Assembly (NCBI GenBank): GCA_000151295.1
Contig: GG745339.1
Span: 161,933-212,147 of the forward strand
Direction: 5' to 3'
Source: Allomyces macrogynus ATCC 38327
Taxonomy: Eukaryota; Blastocladiomycota; Blastocladiomycetes; Blastocladiales; Blastocladiaceae
DNA length: 50,215 bases
Below, one piece after another: positions 1-13,057 of the stretch. A program made the position numbers and the translations under genes. The notes beneath the pieces are model-generated. The model was not told where the DNA came from, searched no databases, and saw only the letters and a program-made list of their open reading frames with translations. The first letter of the stretch is position 1, and each line of letters begins with the position of its first letter.

Positions 1-2
1 CG

Positions 3-95
3 GGGGGCGAGGGCGAAGACTTCGGAAGTGTCGAGCAAGAGCTGAAGAAATGGCGGGCGGGGAAGATGGCCGACACCTGGGAAAAGAATAAATGA
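3..95 (+). CDS. possible 3' end of an upstream gene (partial)
   Basis: An open frame runs in from the left edge and ends at TGA 93-95. It encodes about 30 mostly charged residues and ends KMADTWEKNK. The composition (Glu, Lys, Trp, Asp) resembles a genuine protein C-terminus rather than a GC-rich shadow frame. I do not recognise the family, and only the last codons are in the window, so this could also be chance. Confidence 0.35.
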   Translation, partial: GGEGEDFGSVEQELKKWRAGKMADTWEKNK

Positions 96-548
96 CTTGC
101 AGCAGGGCGCGTGTTCGGGTCGGTTGCTGGCCAGGTCGCTGCCGGGTTGGCCCAAGCAAAGGGCGGGCGCCACGGGCTGCCCTTGTGCAACTGCGAGCAG
201 TGCGGGGGGCGCGTGGCGCAAAGCGCTGTTCACGTGGCAAGGGTCCCCTCTTGGGGAGGGACACGCTGCACACGCCATTGCTGAAACGTCCCCTGCAGCG
301 CTCCTGATGTTCTCCGATCCGGCCGTCGCGCCCACCAAACCAACTGCACGCGATCTTGATCTGCAGAGTGATCCACGGAAACAAGGCCGCCCGCGACGCG
401 TGCCAGCCACCCGTCACGAGCACGCCGGCATGCAAGCGTGACCCAAACGCACGCGAGCGCTTCCCTAACGTCCAGACGCACCTCTGTGAACAATGACCCC
501 CACATCCATCCAGACGTTGCACGTTTTGCAGATTACCGCAACAACATC
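96..548. other. intergenic stretch, no gene seen
   Basis: This lies between the possible upstream 3' end and the stop of the Nudix gene. Short open frames exist on both strands but have arginine-rich shadow composition and no family resemblance. It probably carries the 3' untranslated regions of two convergent genes. Confidence 0.5.
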
Positions 549-1190
549 TCACGCCTGCCCGACCATACGCTCACCCGTCCGCTCCACATCAATCACATAC
601 CGCACCATGGCCGGTACCTCCCCGTCAAACCACACCTGCGCCGTGAACGGCTCCCGCCGCAGCAACCACGGGAACCACAAGCGGTCATCGTCCCACATCT
701 TGTCAAACGGCACCTTATCCCAATCAAACCACTGCGGCCGCATCTCCTCGGTCTCGTACGGCGCGCGCGCTCCCCGCGGCCCATCCTTGGGCTGCGCAGC
801 CGCGAGCTCGGGCGTCCAGTCGATGCGGTAAAGCGCGACGTGAAACACCTGCGGGATCGCTTTGTTGGACCCGAAATCAAAGTAGAGCGTGCCGGCGCGG
901 TGCAGGTCGTGCGGGGGAACGACGAGCCCGCACTCTTCTTGCAGTTCGCGCAGTGCAGCTGACTCGGTAGACGCGTCGGTCGTGTCGACTTTGCCGCCGA
1001 ATCCGTTCCACATCTGCAGTGTTGCGAGAAACGTCATGATTCAGCTCACATCCCACGTCGTGATTGAAACAAAGGGACTTACGTTGGCGCCAAATCCGCG
1101 CTTCTTCATGCCGAGCAAGATGCGGCGCTGGACAGAGTCCACAGTCAAGACCAGCGTAAAGCACTTGAGCGGTTTGCCCAAGCGCAGCAT
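549..1190 (-). CDS. MTH1-like Nudix hydrolase (oxidised purine nucleoside triphosphatase)
   Basis: Family role (known): hydrolyses 8-oxo-dGTP and related oxidised purine nucleotides so they are not built into DNA. Model: exon 1 1190-1083, intron 1082-1014 (GTAAGT...CTGCAG, 69 nt), exon 2 1013-549, 190 aa. The junction joins RGFGAN to MWNGFGGKV, which matches the MTH1 pattern around the start of the Nudix box. The box reads GGKV at residues 42-45 and then REL-EE at about 58-63. It has one extra residue between the two parts compared with human MTH1, and Asp stands where the first Glu normally lies. The start at 1190 (MLRLGKPLKCF) gives the family's usual N-terminus; an in-frame ATG at 1304 would add 38 residues without obvious targeting character. 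The gene is divergent from the next one. Family confidence is high; activity on a particular nucleotide is inferred. Confidence 0.88.
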
Positions 1191-1304
1191 CTCCAGGTCG
1201 GGTTGGCCGTTGGCGGCTGCTGGTGCTGTTCCATCAACGAGGCAGTCTTGTGCCCAACGTGAACATTGTGCGGGGGGTGCTGTTGCTTCGGCGTGGTTGA
1301 TCAT

Positions 1305-1779
1305 TTTGGAATCGCGGCCTGCAAGAAAACTGTCACATCGCCAACGTCGACGTTGTTGATGGGGGAGGGCAGTATGGAGACGTGGAGAGACCAGCAACGC
1401 GTCACACGGCTGAGCGTGACCGCGCACACATCGACGCGCTCTGGCGTCGCACACACCACATCGCCCGCCTCGCCACGCCCGACTTGGTCCCCCCCTCAGC
1501 GGATGATGGCGTCCCTGGCCATGTACACTGACACGGCCATGTGACTGCCCGCACACCATTCTTACGACGGCTCCTACACGCATCGGGCCGATCCCCGACC
1601 GAAAACGACCACGACACGCACAATGTGGGTTTGCCCGCCCCGCCGGCATGCATGCACCAGTACCATGTCCGGCCACCTGAGCTGACCCAACCGCGGGGGC
1701 TACCAGCTGCGCTTGATTAGACCCCGCATTGTATCGCGTCCACCCTTGCGGTCCCCCCAAAACCTTGTAATCATTCGGC
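1305..1779. other. intergenic stretch between divergent genes
   Basis: About 475 bp separates the furthest possible Nudix start from the start at 1780, so it should hold two back-to-back promoters. No clear TATA box was seen. The long minus-strand frame crossing it is arginine-rich and is treated as a shadow of the gene on the other strand. Confidence 0.5.
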
Positions 1780-3242
1780 ATGGCGGTCCGCGTCAAGCGC
1801 AAGGTGCCCGCCAAGCCGGCGCCCACGTCGCCAAGACCCAAACGCGCGGCCGCGCAAAAGACCACTGCGTCCGTTACCGCACCGACACGGTCCTTGACGC
1901 CGGCGCGCAAAAAGCCCGCCGCACGGAAAAAGGCGGCGGCGACGACGACGACGCCACCGACGCCTAAGGGCAAGTCCTCTGCGGCATCGACGACGACGCC
2001 CAAGAGCAAGCCCGCATCGCCCAAGGGCACGAAGCGCGGCACCGTGGCAACACCGCCCAAGCGCGCGGCGGCGGCCAAGGGCAAGAAGACGGGTAGTTTG
2101 GCGGCCGCGTTCAAGCCGCGGCGCGTCAAGTTTGCGCCAGGAAGACCACAGATCCTACCGGTGTATTCAAAGGACGAGTACGACCGCAGTGTAGGCGCCG
2201 ACGAGTGGTGGATCCAGTTTGAGCGTACGTTCCGCTCGCGGTCACGCATGTTACTCTGCATGGTGCGCCCTCGACTGACGTGCGCCTGTGCGCTTGAGCA
2301 GACAACCAATGCAGCCACGCCGAAACCGTCGACGTCTACTGGCAACTCGACGTCTACAAGCTCTACGAACTCGTCCCGCACATGCCCGCGGAAGCCTGTG
2401 CGAGCGTGCGGTTCGATATTCTCAAGACCCCCGCCGACCGCGATCGGCTCGTCCGCGGCAAAACGCAGGCCGAGGCCTCGCAAATGACGCTCGTCGAGAT
2501 CCAGGACTACCTCGACGACAATTTGCTCGAATTCGATGCGACCGCACGCGCATTCATGCCGACCATCCAGACCTACATTGACGCGCTCCTCGCGCTCTTC
2601 CAGCCGCACGAGGACGTGTACCTGGCCATGCTCGGTCTCGACGACGCAGCCACCGCCGATGCCGATGAGGGGGCTGGCCAGACGGGTGGGCCTCCGGGGT
2701 CCGGGTGCTACTTTGACGTGGTCAAGGTGTTTGGCATGTACGCGGCACTCAACGCCGATGTGGGCAAACCGCCGCCGGCACTCGCCAAGCTGTACGGCGT
2801 GCACGACCAGTTGCCGTTGCTCGAGTCGCATGCGCATACGCTCGTGCGCCAGTTTTTCGTGCGCCGGTCGCAGCCCGTGGACGAGGTGGTGGTCGACCGA
2901 CTGTTGCGGCTCATGATTGTGGCGGTTGGCACGCGTGTCACGCCGCGGCGTACGGCCAAGAAGCGCAAGGCGGGGGCCGTGGTCGTAGTCGCGGCCGGTC
3001 CCAAGAGCGAGGGCGCAGAGGAGAACGCCGGTGCGGCCGCTGTCGGGGCCGCTGCTACTGCTGATGCGAGCGTGTCGAGACCGGCCAAGCGGCAAAAAAA
3101 GGCGGTGGCGGGGAAGACTACCAAGAGCAAGTCGTCTGGCGATGCGGCAGCGGTTCCACCGGCCCCAGCACGACCAGCAACACCTAGCCCGCCGCGAACA
3201 CGGCCGCAGACGCGGTCGCGGGCGCGCAGCGGCAGCTCATGA
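1780..3242 (+). CDS. hypothetical basic protein with RVKF and EYDRS motifs
   Basis: I do not recognise the family. Model: exon 1 1780-2224, intron 2225-2301 (GTACGT...GAGCAG, 77 nt), exon 2 2302-3242, 461 aa. The splice restores a continuous frame (IQFE to HNQCSHAETVDVYW). Residues 1-110 are Lys/Ala/Pro/Thr-rich and strongly basic, as in chromatin or nucleic-acid-associated tails. An RRVKF stretch at about 114-118 fits the RVxF pattern that docks protein phosphatase 1, and EYDRS follows at about 133-137; a hydrophobic-basic-EYDRS arrangement is common in fungal regulatory proteins. The middle (about 150-330) looks folded and alpha-helical. The C-terminus is again basic and low in complexity. 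A nuclear location is plausible but inferred. Confidence 0.7.
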
Positions 3243-5049
3243 CGCGCGGTGTGTTGTCGTGCGGATTGTACATGTTTTCATTTATTTTTTCCGGTGGATA
3301 AATCGACATTTGTTTGGCGGTTCAACACAGCAGGCAAGCAGCCGGCGCGTCTCCCAAGTCAGTGGCTGGTTTGCGGCAACTGCACGTGGGAAGCCGGCCA
3401 CCGTGCACGTGCAGCTCGCACGCGTCTCCCACCGCCAGCGAAAGCTCGGCCACCGCGCCCGTTCTCGCAACCTGCACGTCGCCGTCGTCGAAGAACGCAC
3501 CGGGCGCACGACGACGGTGCTGGTGGCCTCACCCGGGCAGAGCGCCCGACAGAGACAGCGCGAGCGTGCGCCGCCGCGGGTGCGGTGCTGCGGCTCGACG
3601 AGGTCGCGCGCGACTGTGCGCTTGTATGCGCGGGAGGAATGATCGGAGCACACTGGCAAAGGCCCGGTGCGGGACCCACGCATCAGGCAGGGAAATTAAA
3701 AATATATCACTGCCAGTAAGAGCGCGCGCCCGCCGTTGGCCCGTGCCCGCCCACCGCCGCCGCGCGCCCGCTCTCTCGCCATTCGCGCGCGTGCCTCCGC
3801 CGCCATCGACTTTGACCCCACCGACCCGACCGAATTGACTGCGGATAGACACCTAAATTCATCGCGCATACCGCCCGCGGCAGCTGGCCCCCGTCCCCCC
3901 TTCGTCCCTCGCTGCGTCGCCAAACCGCACGGCACCGCACACTTTGATCTCCCCCCATTCCCCATTTCCCGCGCTGCCACCACGCCGCGCCAGTCCCCGC
4001 ACTCTGCTCCACGCGCCTACCGCCAGCAATCGCTCGACGGGCGCTCCATTGTCCGCGCGCCGATCACGGTGGGTGCCCCCGACCAACCCGACCCAACCAG
4101 CACTGCCGTGCCGCCGAGCACGGATCATTCCGACTACGGATCACCCACGCGGCTCGTTCGAGCCCGCGATCCCGTGAACGCACCAGAGTGACAGCTACTC
4201 GCTCGCCTCGGGCACCGACCGGTCACGGTATGCCGGCGCGCTCAGGAACCAGGCGCAGCCTGATCACGACAACGGGCGCTAACGCTCGCGCGTGCCTTGG
4301 TTCTAGAGCGACAACTGTGTGCAGCACCGAACCGGCACCTGCGCACCTGCTCTTCGGGCGGCGCTCGTAGCGGTCAAGTTACACAGTGGCGCACCCCGCG
4401 TGCGGCGTATTCACCTGCCCGCTCCCCGCAACCCGGCCGACGTGCTCGTCAACCCCCTCGTCGTGCGTGATTTCCACGACGGAACGACGCACCAGCCGCG
4501 TCGATTTCGCGGGCGCCATCGCGCGTGGCTCACGGCGCGCCACGATCTCGTCCGGGCGCCGCGAACGGGGAACACGTCGCGCGATTGCATTCGTGTGTCC
4601 GCCGGCCGCGCGTCGGTCGAGGATTTCTGGGACGTTTGCGCTGGTATGTCGTGGTGCGCGATAATTACTTTGCGTGCATGTCGCGGTTGCCGTGGCGTGC
4701 ATGGGTGCACCGGCACGCCGGAGCAAGCGAGCTGGCGCCAGCGTGTACGCACGGGCAGTTCGTGCTTGCGCGCGGCAACGTGTTGGATGATGGAGTATCT
4801 TCACGTTTGCCTCTTCGGCCAACGTCCCCGGGCGAGCCCGGCAAGCATTTCGTTCTGCAGCTCATTGCAGCGCCCGCCACCTGCGCGTTTCTTCCATCCC
4901 ATCCAACTTCTTGCTCACCACGCTGGCCGGTGGAAATGGATTATAGATACTCGTCGTCCCCGGCCAGCTCATCGGCTCCGACTCAACGACGCTGCTGCTC
5001 CCGCTGCAACCCTCCTGACCCCCTCGATTCCACAACCCACACGCCCACC
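3243..5049. other. 1.8 kb without a firm gene
   Basis: Several C-rich open frames overlap here, and none has a start, splice pattern and family match together. The part just before 5050 probably includes the promoter and 5' leader of the glucosyltransferase gene. Two fragments have coding-like composition: a minus-strand frame around 3319-3520 (listed separately) and a short plus-strand frame around 4199-4290. An AT-rich patch at about 3694-3716 and the T-rich 3265-3320 may belong to the 3' end of the preceding gene. Confidence 0.4.
3319..3520 (-). CDS. orphan coding-like exon, unknown
   Basis: On the minus strand one frame opens near AFFDDGDVQVARTG and ends at a TGA near 3319. For its first 35 or so codons the third positions are nearly all G or C, as in the confirmed genes here, and the amino-acid mix is balanced and acidic. 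The last part is Cys-rich. A frame one base off continues it upstream with similar character (TVARDLVEPQHRTR), which suggests either an undetected splice or a one-base frameshift. I do not recognise it, and the upstream limit is uncertain. Confidence 0.25.
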
Positions 5050-7598
5050 ATGCCCGAATCGGTGTGGGACGCGCTCAGCGCGGTCCTGCACGACGGCCGC
5101 GCCAAGGACGCGGCGTTTGTGCTTGGGCTCGCGTGGTGGCTGTTTGCCATGACGGTCATTTCCGTCGGTACCATTACCACGTACGCGTTGCTCGTTTGCA
5201 GTTGCTTCGAGTGCTGCCGCCACGTCCGCGCCGCGGTGCTCAACGTGGGGGAGATGGGCGGGGTGCCGTGGCGCGTCTCAGCGAAGTGAGCCCGGTGCGA
5301 GACACGCGTGCATCGTATTGCTCACCCCCACCCCCGGTTCTGAACCACAGATTTGTCCGCTTCTGGGCAGCCGACCACGCGACGGCCGTGGCGCGGTCGC
5401 GACAAGCGTCCGCTGCCGTCTCGGCGTCGGCCTCGTCCTACGCGCTCTCCAACCCTCCACCCGCTCCCGCGGCACTCCCAACCCCGGCCGCCGTCGCTGC
5501 TCGGTTACGGCACGCTGACGGCGCCGCCAGTTCCGACCCTCTTTTACCGGACCGCGCGCGGTCGCGGTCGTCGTCGCTGGCCGCCGCGGGGGGTGTTGAA
5601 GAACGTGGCGACTGTGCGGTCTGGCCGGGCGTGACGATCCTGCGCCCGCTCAAGGGCGTCGACTGTAACCTGCGCACGAACTTGGCGGCGAGTTTCATGC
5701 AAGAGTACCCGACAGACAAGTTGGAGATTATTTTTTGTGTGGCGAACGCGGCGGATCCGGCGATTGAGCTCGTGCAGGAGTTGATGCTCGAGCACTCGGA
5801 GTTCAATGCCAAGCTGGTCGTCGGTATGCATCTTTTGCGACGGCATTGGGGGAGGGCGTGAGTGGAATCTGACGCGACTTTGGTGATAGGCGAGCTGATG
5901 GTTGGCGAAAACCCGAAAATCAACAACCTGATTCGCGGGTACGACAAGGCGACGCACGATATTGTCTGGATCTGCGACTCGAACGTGTGGGTCTCGCCGC
6001 CAACCCTGCGGCACTCGATCGAGGCACTGACCAACCCGGCCGGTGCGCGCCGCGGTCCCTGGCCGCTCTGCAACCGGCACGCACGCGTCGGGATGGTGCA
6101 CCATTTACCCGTGGCTGAAGCACCGACGTCGCTCGGCGCCGACCTCGAGTGGTTCTTCCTCAACGCGGTGCACGCGAAAATGTACGTCGGACTCAACTGG
6201 CTGTCGGTGTCGAGCTGCATTATCGGCAAGTCGACGCTGTTCCGGCGGTCGGACTTGGCCACGGCCGGTGGGTTGCGCGCGTTTGGCCAGTTCATGGCCG
6301 AGGACAATATGATGGGCACGGCGCTCTGGAACCGGGGGCTCGCGCACGTCATGACGACCGACCGCGCACGGCAAGCCCTCGGCACGATCACGACGCGCGA
6401 CTTCTATGGCCGCCGGATCCGGTGGGGCCGCATTCGAAAGTACACGGTCCTGCTCGCGACTGTCGTGGAACCGCTCTCGGAATCACTGGCCATGGCCGCG
6501 ATTTTCGCCATGCTCGTTCGGCACGCGGCCGCGCGAATGCACTGTCTCTGGATACCCAGTGCGGGGACCCTGTTTGCCATCCACACGCTCGCGTGGCTCG
6601 TCGTCGACTACCTGCTTGCCAAGAAACTCGTCGCACCGGCACCGGCACTCCCGTGGTACCGGTTCGCGGCGACCTGGCTCGCGCGCGAAGTTACGGCCTT
6701 ACCGCTCTACCTGTGGGCCATGGCCGGCGCGTGTGTCGCCTGGCGCGACGCGACCTACCAGCTCTTGCCAGGCGGGACCGTGCGCCGGATCGGTGGGACC
6801 GCAGTTTCGGGCGCGCATCCGCCAGCATCGCCGCCACCAGCGACACCAATCACAAATTCGCCAACCGCGACCAAGGACCCGAAACTCGTGGGCATGCACG
6901 CACCGGTCCCGTCGCCGCTCGTTCTTGCGACCGCGACCGTCTCGCCGAGTACCCCCGCGGCACCGAGCTCGCCGACGTTGCAAGACGCGTCGTCGGTCTC
7001 TCCGGCACCCAGTTCGCGGCGCACCGGGTCGGTCTCGTCGCTCACGTCGGCGGTCGCGAGCGGGAGCGACTCGGCGTCGTCGAGTTCCGGCAGTTTCAGT
7101 GCGCGCATGCGCCGCGCGCCAAGCCACCGCAAAGTGGATTCGGGCGTCGCGCATGACGACGGCGGTCCCAAGGCCAAGGCGACGGGCGCAACGACCAAGC
7201 GCCGCGCACGGACGTACGTGACGGTGCTCCCGGCCGGTGATGCAGCGACGACGACAACGACGACGACGGCACGGACTCGGTCCGCGCGGGCGACGAAAAA
7301 GGACGTGCCGCTCCCGCCGTCGCCGTTCTCGCCGGGCCTGCTGCCGGACGTGGCCGCGGACCACGTTGTCAACGGCGGGGAGGTCGGACTCGACTTGCGG
7401 TCGGTCATGGCGCGGACTGCCGCACCGCGGCCAGCACATGCGGTGGGGAAAACGCGGTCGGCGGGGGCGCGCACGCGGCCATCTGCCGCGACAAGAAGTG
7501 CGGCCGTTGTCGTGGCTGCGACCGCGGCGGCGGGCCCGGACTTGGCCGTGGACGTGACGGCGCGCCGTGCGACGGTGGCCGCCGTTGCGGGCGTTTGA
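5050..7598 (+). CDS. UGCG: ceramide glucosyltransferase (glucosylceramide synthase), extended C-terminus
   Basis: Known family role: transfers glucose from UDP-glucose to ceramide at Golgi/ER membranes, the first step of glycosphingolipid synthesis. Model: exons 5050-5285, 5351-5823, 5890-7598; introns of 65 nt (GTGAGC) and 66 nt (GTATGC); 805 aa. The start is a CACC-ATG followed by a membrane anchor at about residues 31-57. GT2-family signatures are present: LKPLKGVD-like LRPLKGVD, IVWICDSN with Asp266, AED at 373-375, and R-x-x-RW at 411-415, the family's D,D,D,(Q/R)xxRW set. VGENPKINNL at 241-250 is the typical nucleotide-loop region. Three hydrophobic segments follow at about 420-525. Residues 540-805 are a Ser/Thr/Ala/Arg-rich tail absent from the roughly 394-residue human enzyme. 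The identification is firm; the tail's role is unknown. Confidence 0.93.
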
Positions 7599-8252
7599 CA
7601 GGAGAGTAAGTGATGATGGAACGAGTGATTGACGTGCGATATTTCTTGAGAACACTGTCTTGTGCGCCCCTCGAGGGGCGCGGCGCGGAGCCGATCCCCG
7701 CTGCCTTTATTTCGCATTGCTCTGCTGCTGCTGCCGTGAATGAGTCTTGTGAGGGGAGGGATGGACTGTGCGCACTCCCATTCAACGACACATGTCTTGA
7801 TTGCCTTCGAACGCAAAATGAAGACGAGCGCGGGGGCGCGGGACAGAACCGAAGGAAACGATCCGGCCATCATCAAGTCGAGACGTGTCCGAGTGTCGCC
7901 TGTGTCGCCTGTCGCTTCCCTTCCGCCCTCGTGCGGGGAAAGCCGGCAAAATCGACCGAAATGAAAGAGAACCAGGAAAAACCAAATCATGTTCAAATAA
8001 AGAATGTGGGACGCCGATGACAACAACTTTGTGGTTTGCGGTACTCTGAGGGAAGAAATGGGAAGGTGGGGATGCTGCTGATAGAACACGAAGAGACAAG
8101 GAGACCCGAACAAGAAAACGCGAAAAAAAAGCGACAACAAAAAAAACTGGACTTGGACGTGAACGCACGACCTGACACGGCCGTGGTTGCTTGCAATGCC
8201 GCGCCGCGCGTGCACCAAACTCGATCACCGAGCGAGCGCGCGCACGAGCGCA
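7599..8252. other. intergenic stretch between convergent gene ends
   Basis: This separates the stop of the glucosyltransferase gene from the stop of the helicase gene and should hold both 3' untranslated regions. An AATAAA lies at 7996-8001 on the plus strand, and its complement TTTATT lies at about 7706-7711 for the minus strand, so transcripts may overlap. No additional gene was seen. Confidence 0.5.
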
Positions 8253-11599
<3,347 letters not shown>

Positions 11600-12039
11600 G
11601 GTCGGTCGGTGCGGATGCGGAACGGAGGTATGCGGCGGGACTGCTGCTGTGAGCGGCTGCGTGCGTGCGTGCGGGGCAGGAACGCGGAGACGGTGGGCTC
11701 GTGCTTTTTCTCGTTCTGGTTCTCGTCGTCCGGTCGTCGTCGTCTTCGTCGTCGAGCGGCAGACGAGGAGGTAGCAGCGCGGTGGTGGGATGCTCTGCGC
11801 GAAACTGGGATGGAGCCGTATCAGGTGAGGAACATCTGTGAACAACAGGGCTGGCACTGTCCCGCACCACCGCCGCATTCACACCTGACCGGCAGCGCGC
11901 GTCTCGCGGGGCCGTTGCTGCTCCGATCGGCGAGCAAGTCGCGGCCACGGCGCGGTGCCTTCACGACCACGCCGCACACCGAGCTGGCCAGCCTGCGACC
12001 ACCCGCATCGCACTTTGACCAGCTGCCCGAGCCACCGCC
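11600..12039. other. divergent promoter region, helicase / AP-2 sigma
   Basis: About 440 bp lie between the start of the helicase gene (minus) and the start of the AP-2 sigma gene (plus). The sequence is pyrimidine-rich towards each start codon. No TATA box or additional gene was recognised. Confidence 0.5.
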
Positions 12040-12810
12040 ATGCCCGTATGTCGGTCTGGACCGCCGCGCGTGCCAGATCGCTGCCCATTCCCGCTTTGAA
12101 CTCAACCTCCACCTATGATCCCGCTCGCCCCAACCACCAGATCCAATTCATTCTCGTGCAGAACCGCCAAGGAAAGACGCGGCTTGCCAAGTGGTATGTC
12201 CCGCTCGACGACCACGACAAGCTCGCCATCAAGGAGGACGTGCACAAGATCACCTCGCAGCGCGACCAGCGCCAACAATCCAACTTTGTCGAGGTCCGAA
12301 GTGTGTCTTCCCCTCTTAAATGAGTGCCAGAGCCTGACACGCCAGCTCTCCACCCTACCGACACGTAGTTCCGCAATGACATGCTCGTCTACCGCCGCTA
12401 CGCCGGCCTCTTCTTTTGCGTGTGCGTTTCGTGCACTGACAACTTTCTCGCGAGTCTCGAGGCCATGCACCTGTTTGTCGAGGTTCTCGACACGTTCTTC
12501 GGCAATGTCTGCGAGCTCGACCTCGTCTTCAATTTCTACAAGGTGATCAGGGACCATCATTGCTGCGTCCTTGGGACTTGCTTCGCGCTGGTGGGAACTT
12601 GGGAGCTGATCGGTTGGTTGTTGCCCAACTAGGTCTACGCCATTCTCGACGAAGTCTTTCTCGCCGGCGAGATTGAGGAGACATCCAAGCAAACCACCCT
12701 CGCGCGGCTGCAGGAGCTGGTTCATGTCTTACCCCCAGTTGAACTCGGTTTCCGGGAATCAAGCTCTGACTCGCCCCCATCCCGTTGTGTAGGAAAAGCT
12801 CGAGGGATAA
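12040..12810 (+). CDS. AP-2 clathrin adaptor complex, sigma subunit
   Basis: Known role: small sigma subunit of the AP-2 adaptor, which binds dileucine cargo signals and helps assemble the complex in clathrin-mediated endocytosis. Model: exons 12040-12045, 12141-12293, 12369-12542, 12633-12719 and 12793-12810; 145 aa, compared with 142 in human. Introns are 95, 75, 90 and 73 nt. The protein reads [20 protein letters not shown], then [29 protein letters not shown], and [18 protein letters not shown], which tracks AP-2 sigma rather than AP-1 sigma. The first exon holds only Met-Pro, chosen because ATGCCC is followed at once by GTATGT and the next exon begins at the conserved IQF. The donor after NFVE is GTCCGA, a weak site, but it is the only one that keeps the frame. 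The gene converges on the TOG-array gene. Confidence 0.93.
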
Positions 12811-13057
12811 CCGCGGCGCATGTGTTGATGGACTGGAACAGGTCGACTGGCATTTCCCGCACTAGAAATCATCAATCGTCTTGGCCCTCTACGTCATCCT
12901 CTTCCTGACCCAGACACGGCAGATGGCACGCACGAAAGAGAGAGCTTCGATGCCGATTCCAACCCCAGTCCAAAACCGAGAAACAGTGCCATCCCTCCCC
13001 GCCCCCCCACCCCCCCTCCTATCCCCCGAACCTCCTTCACCACCCAGTCCTTCCACA

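Noticed and set aside
1041..3095. 684-codon open frame on the minus strand
   Set aside because: It overlaps the plus-strand gene at 1780-3242 and is Arg/Gly/Val-rich shadow; only its last 36 codons are real, as exon 1 of the Nudix gene.
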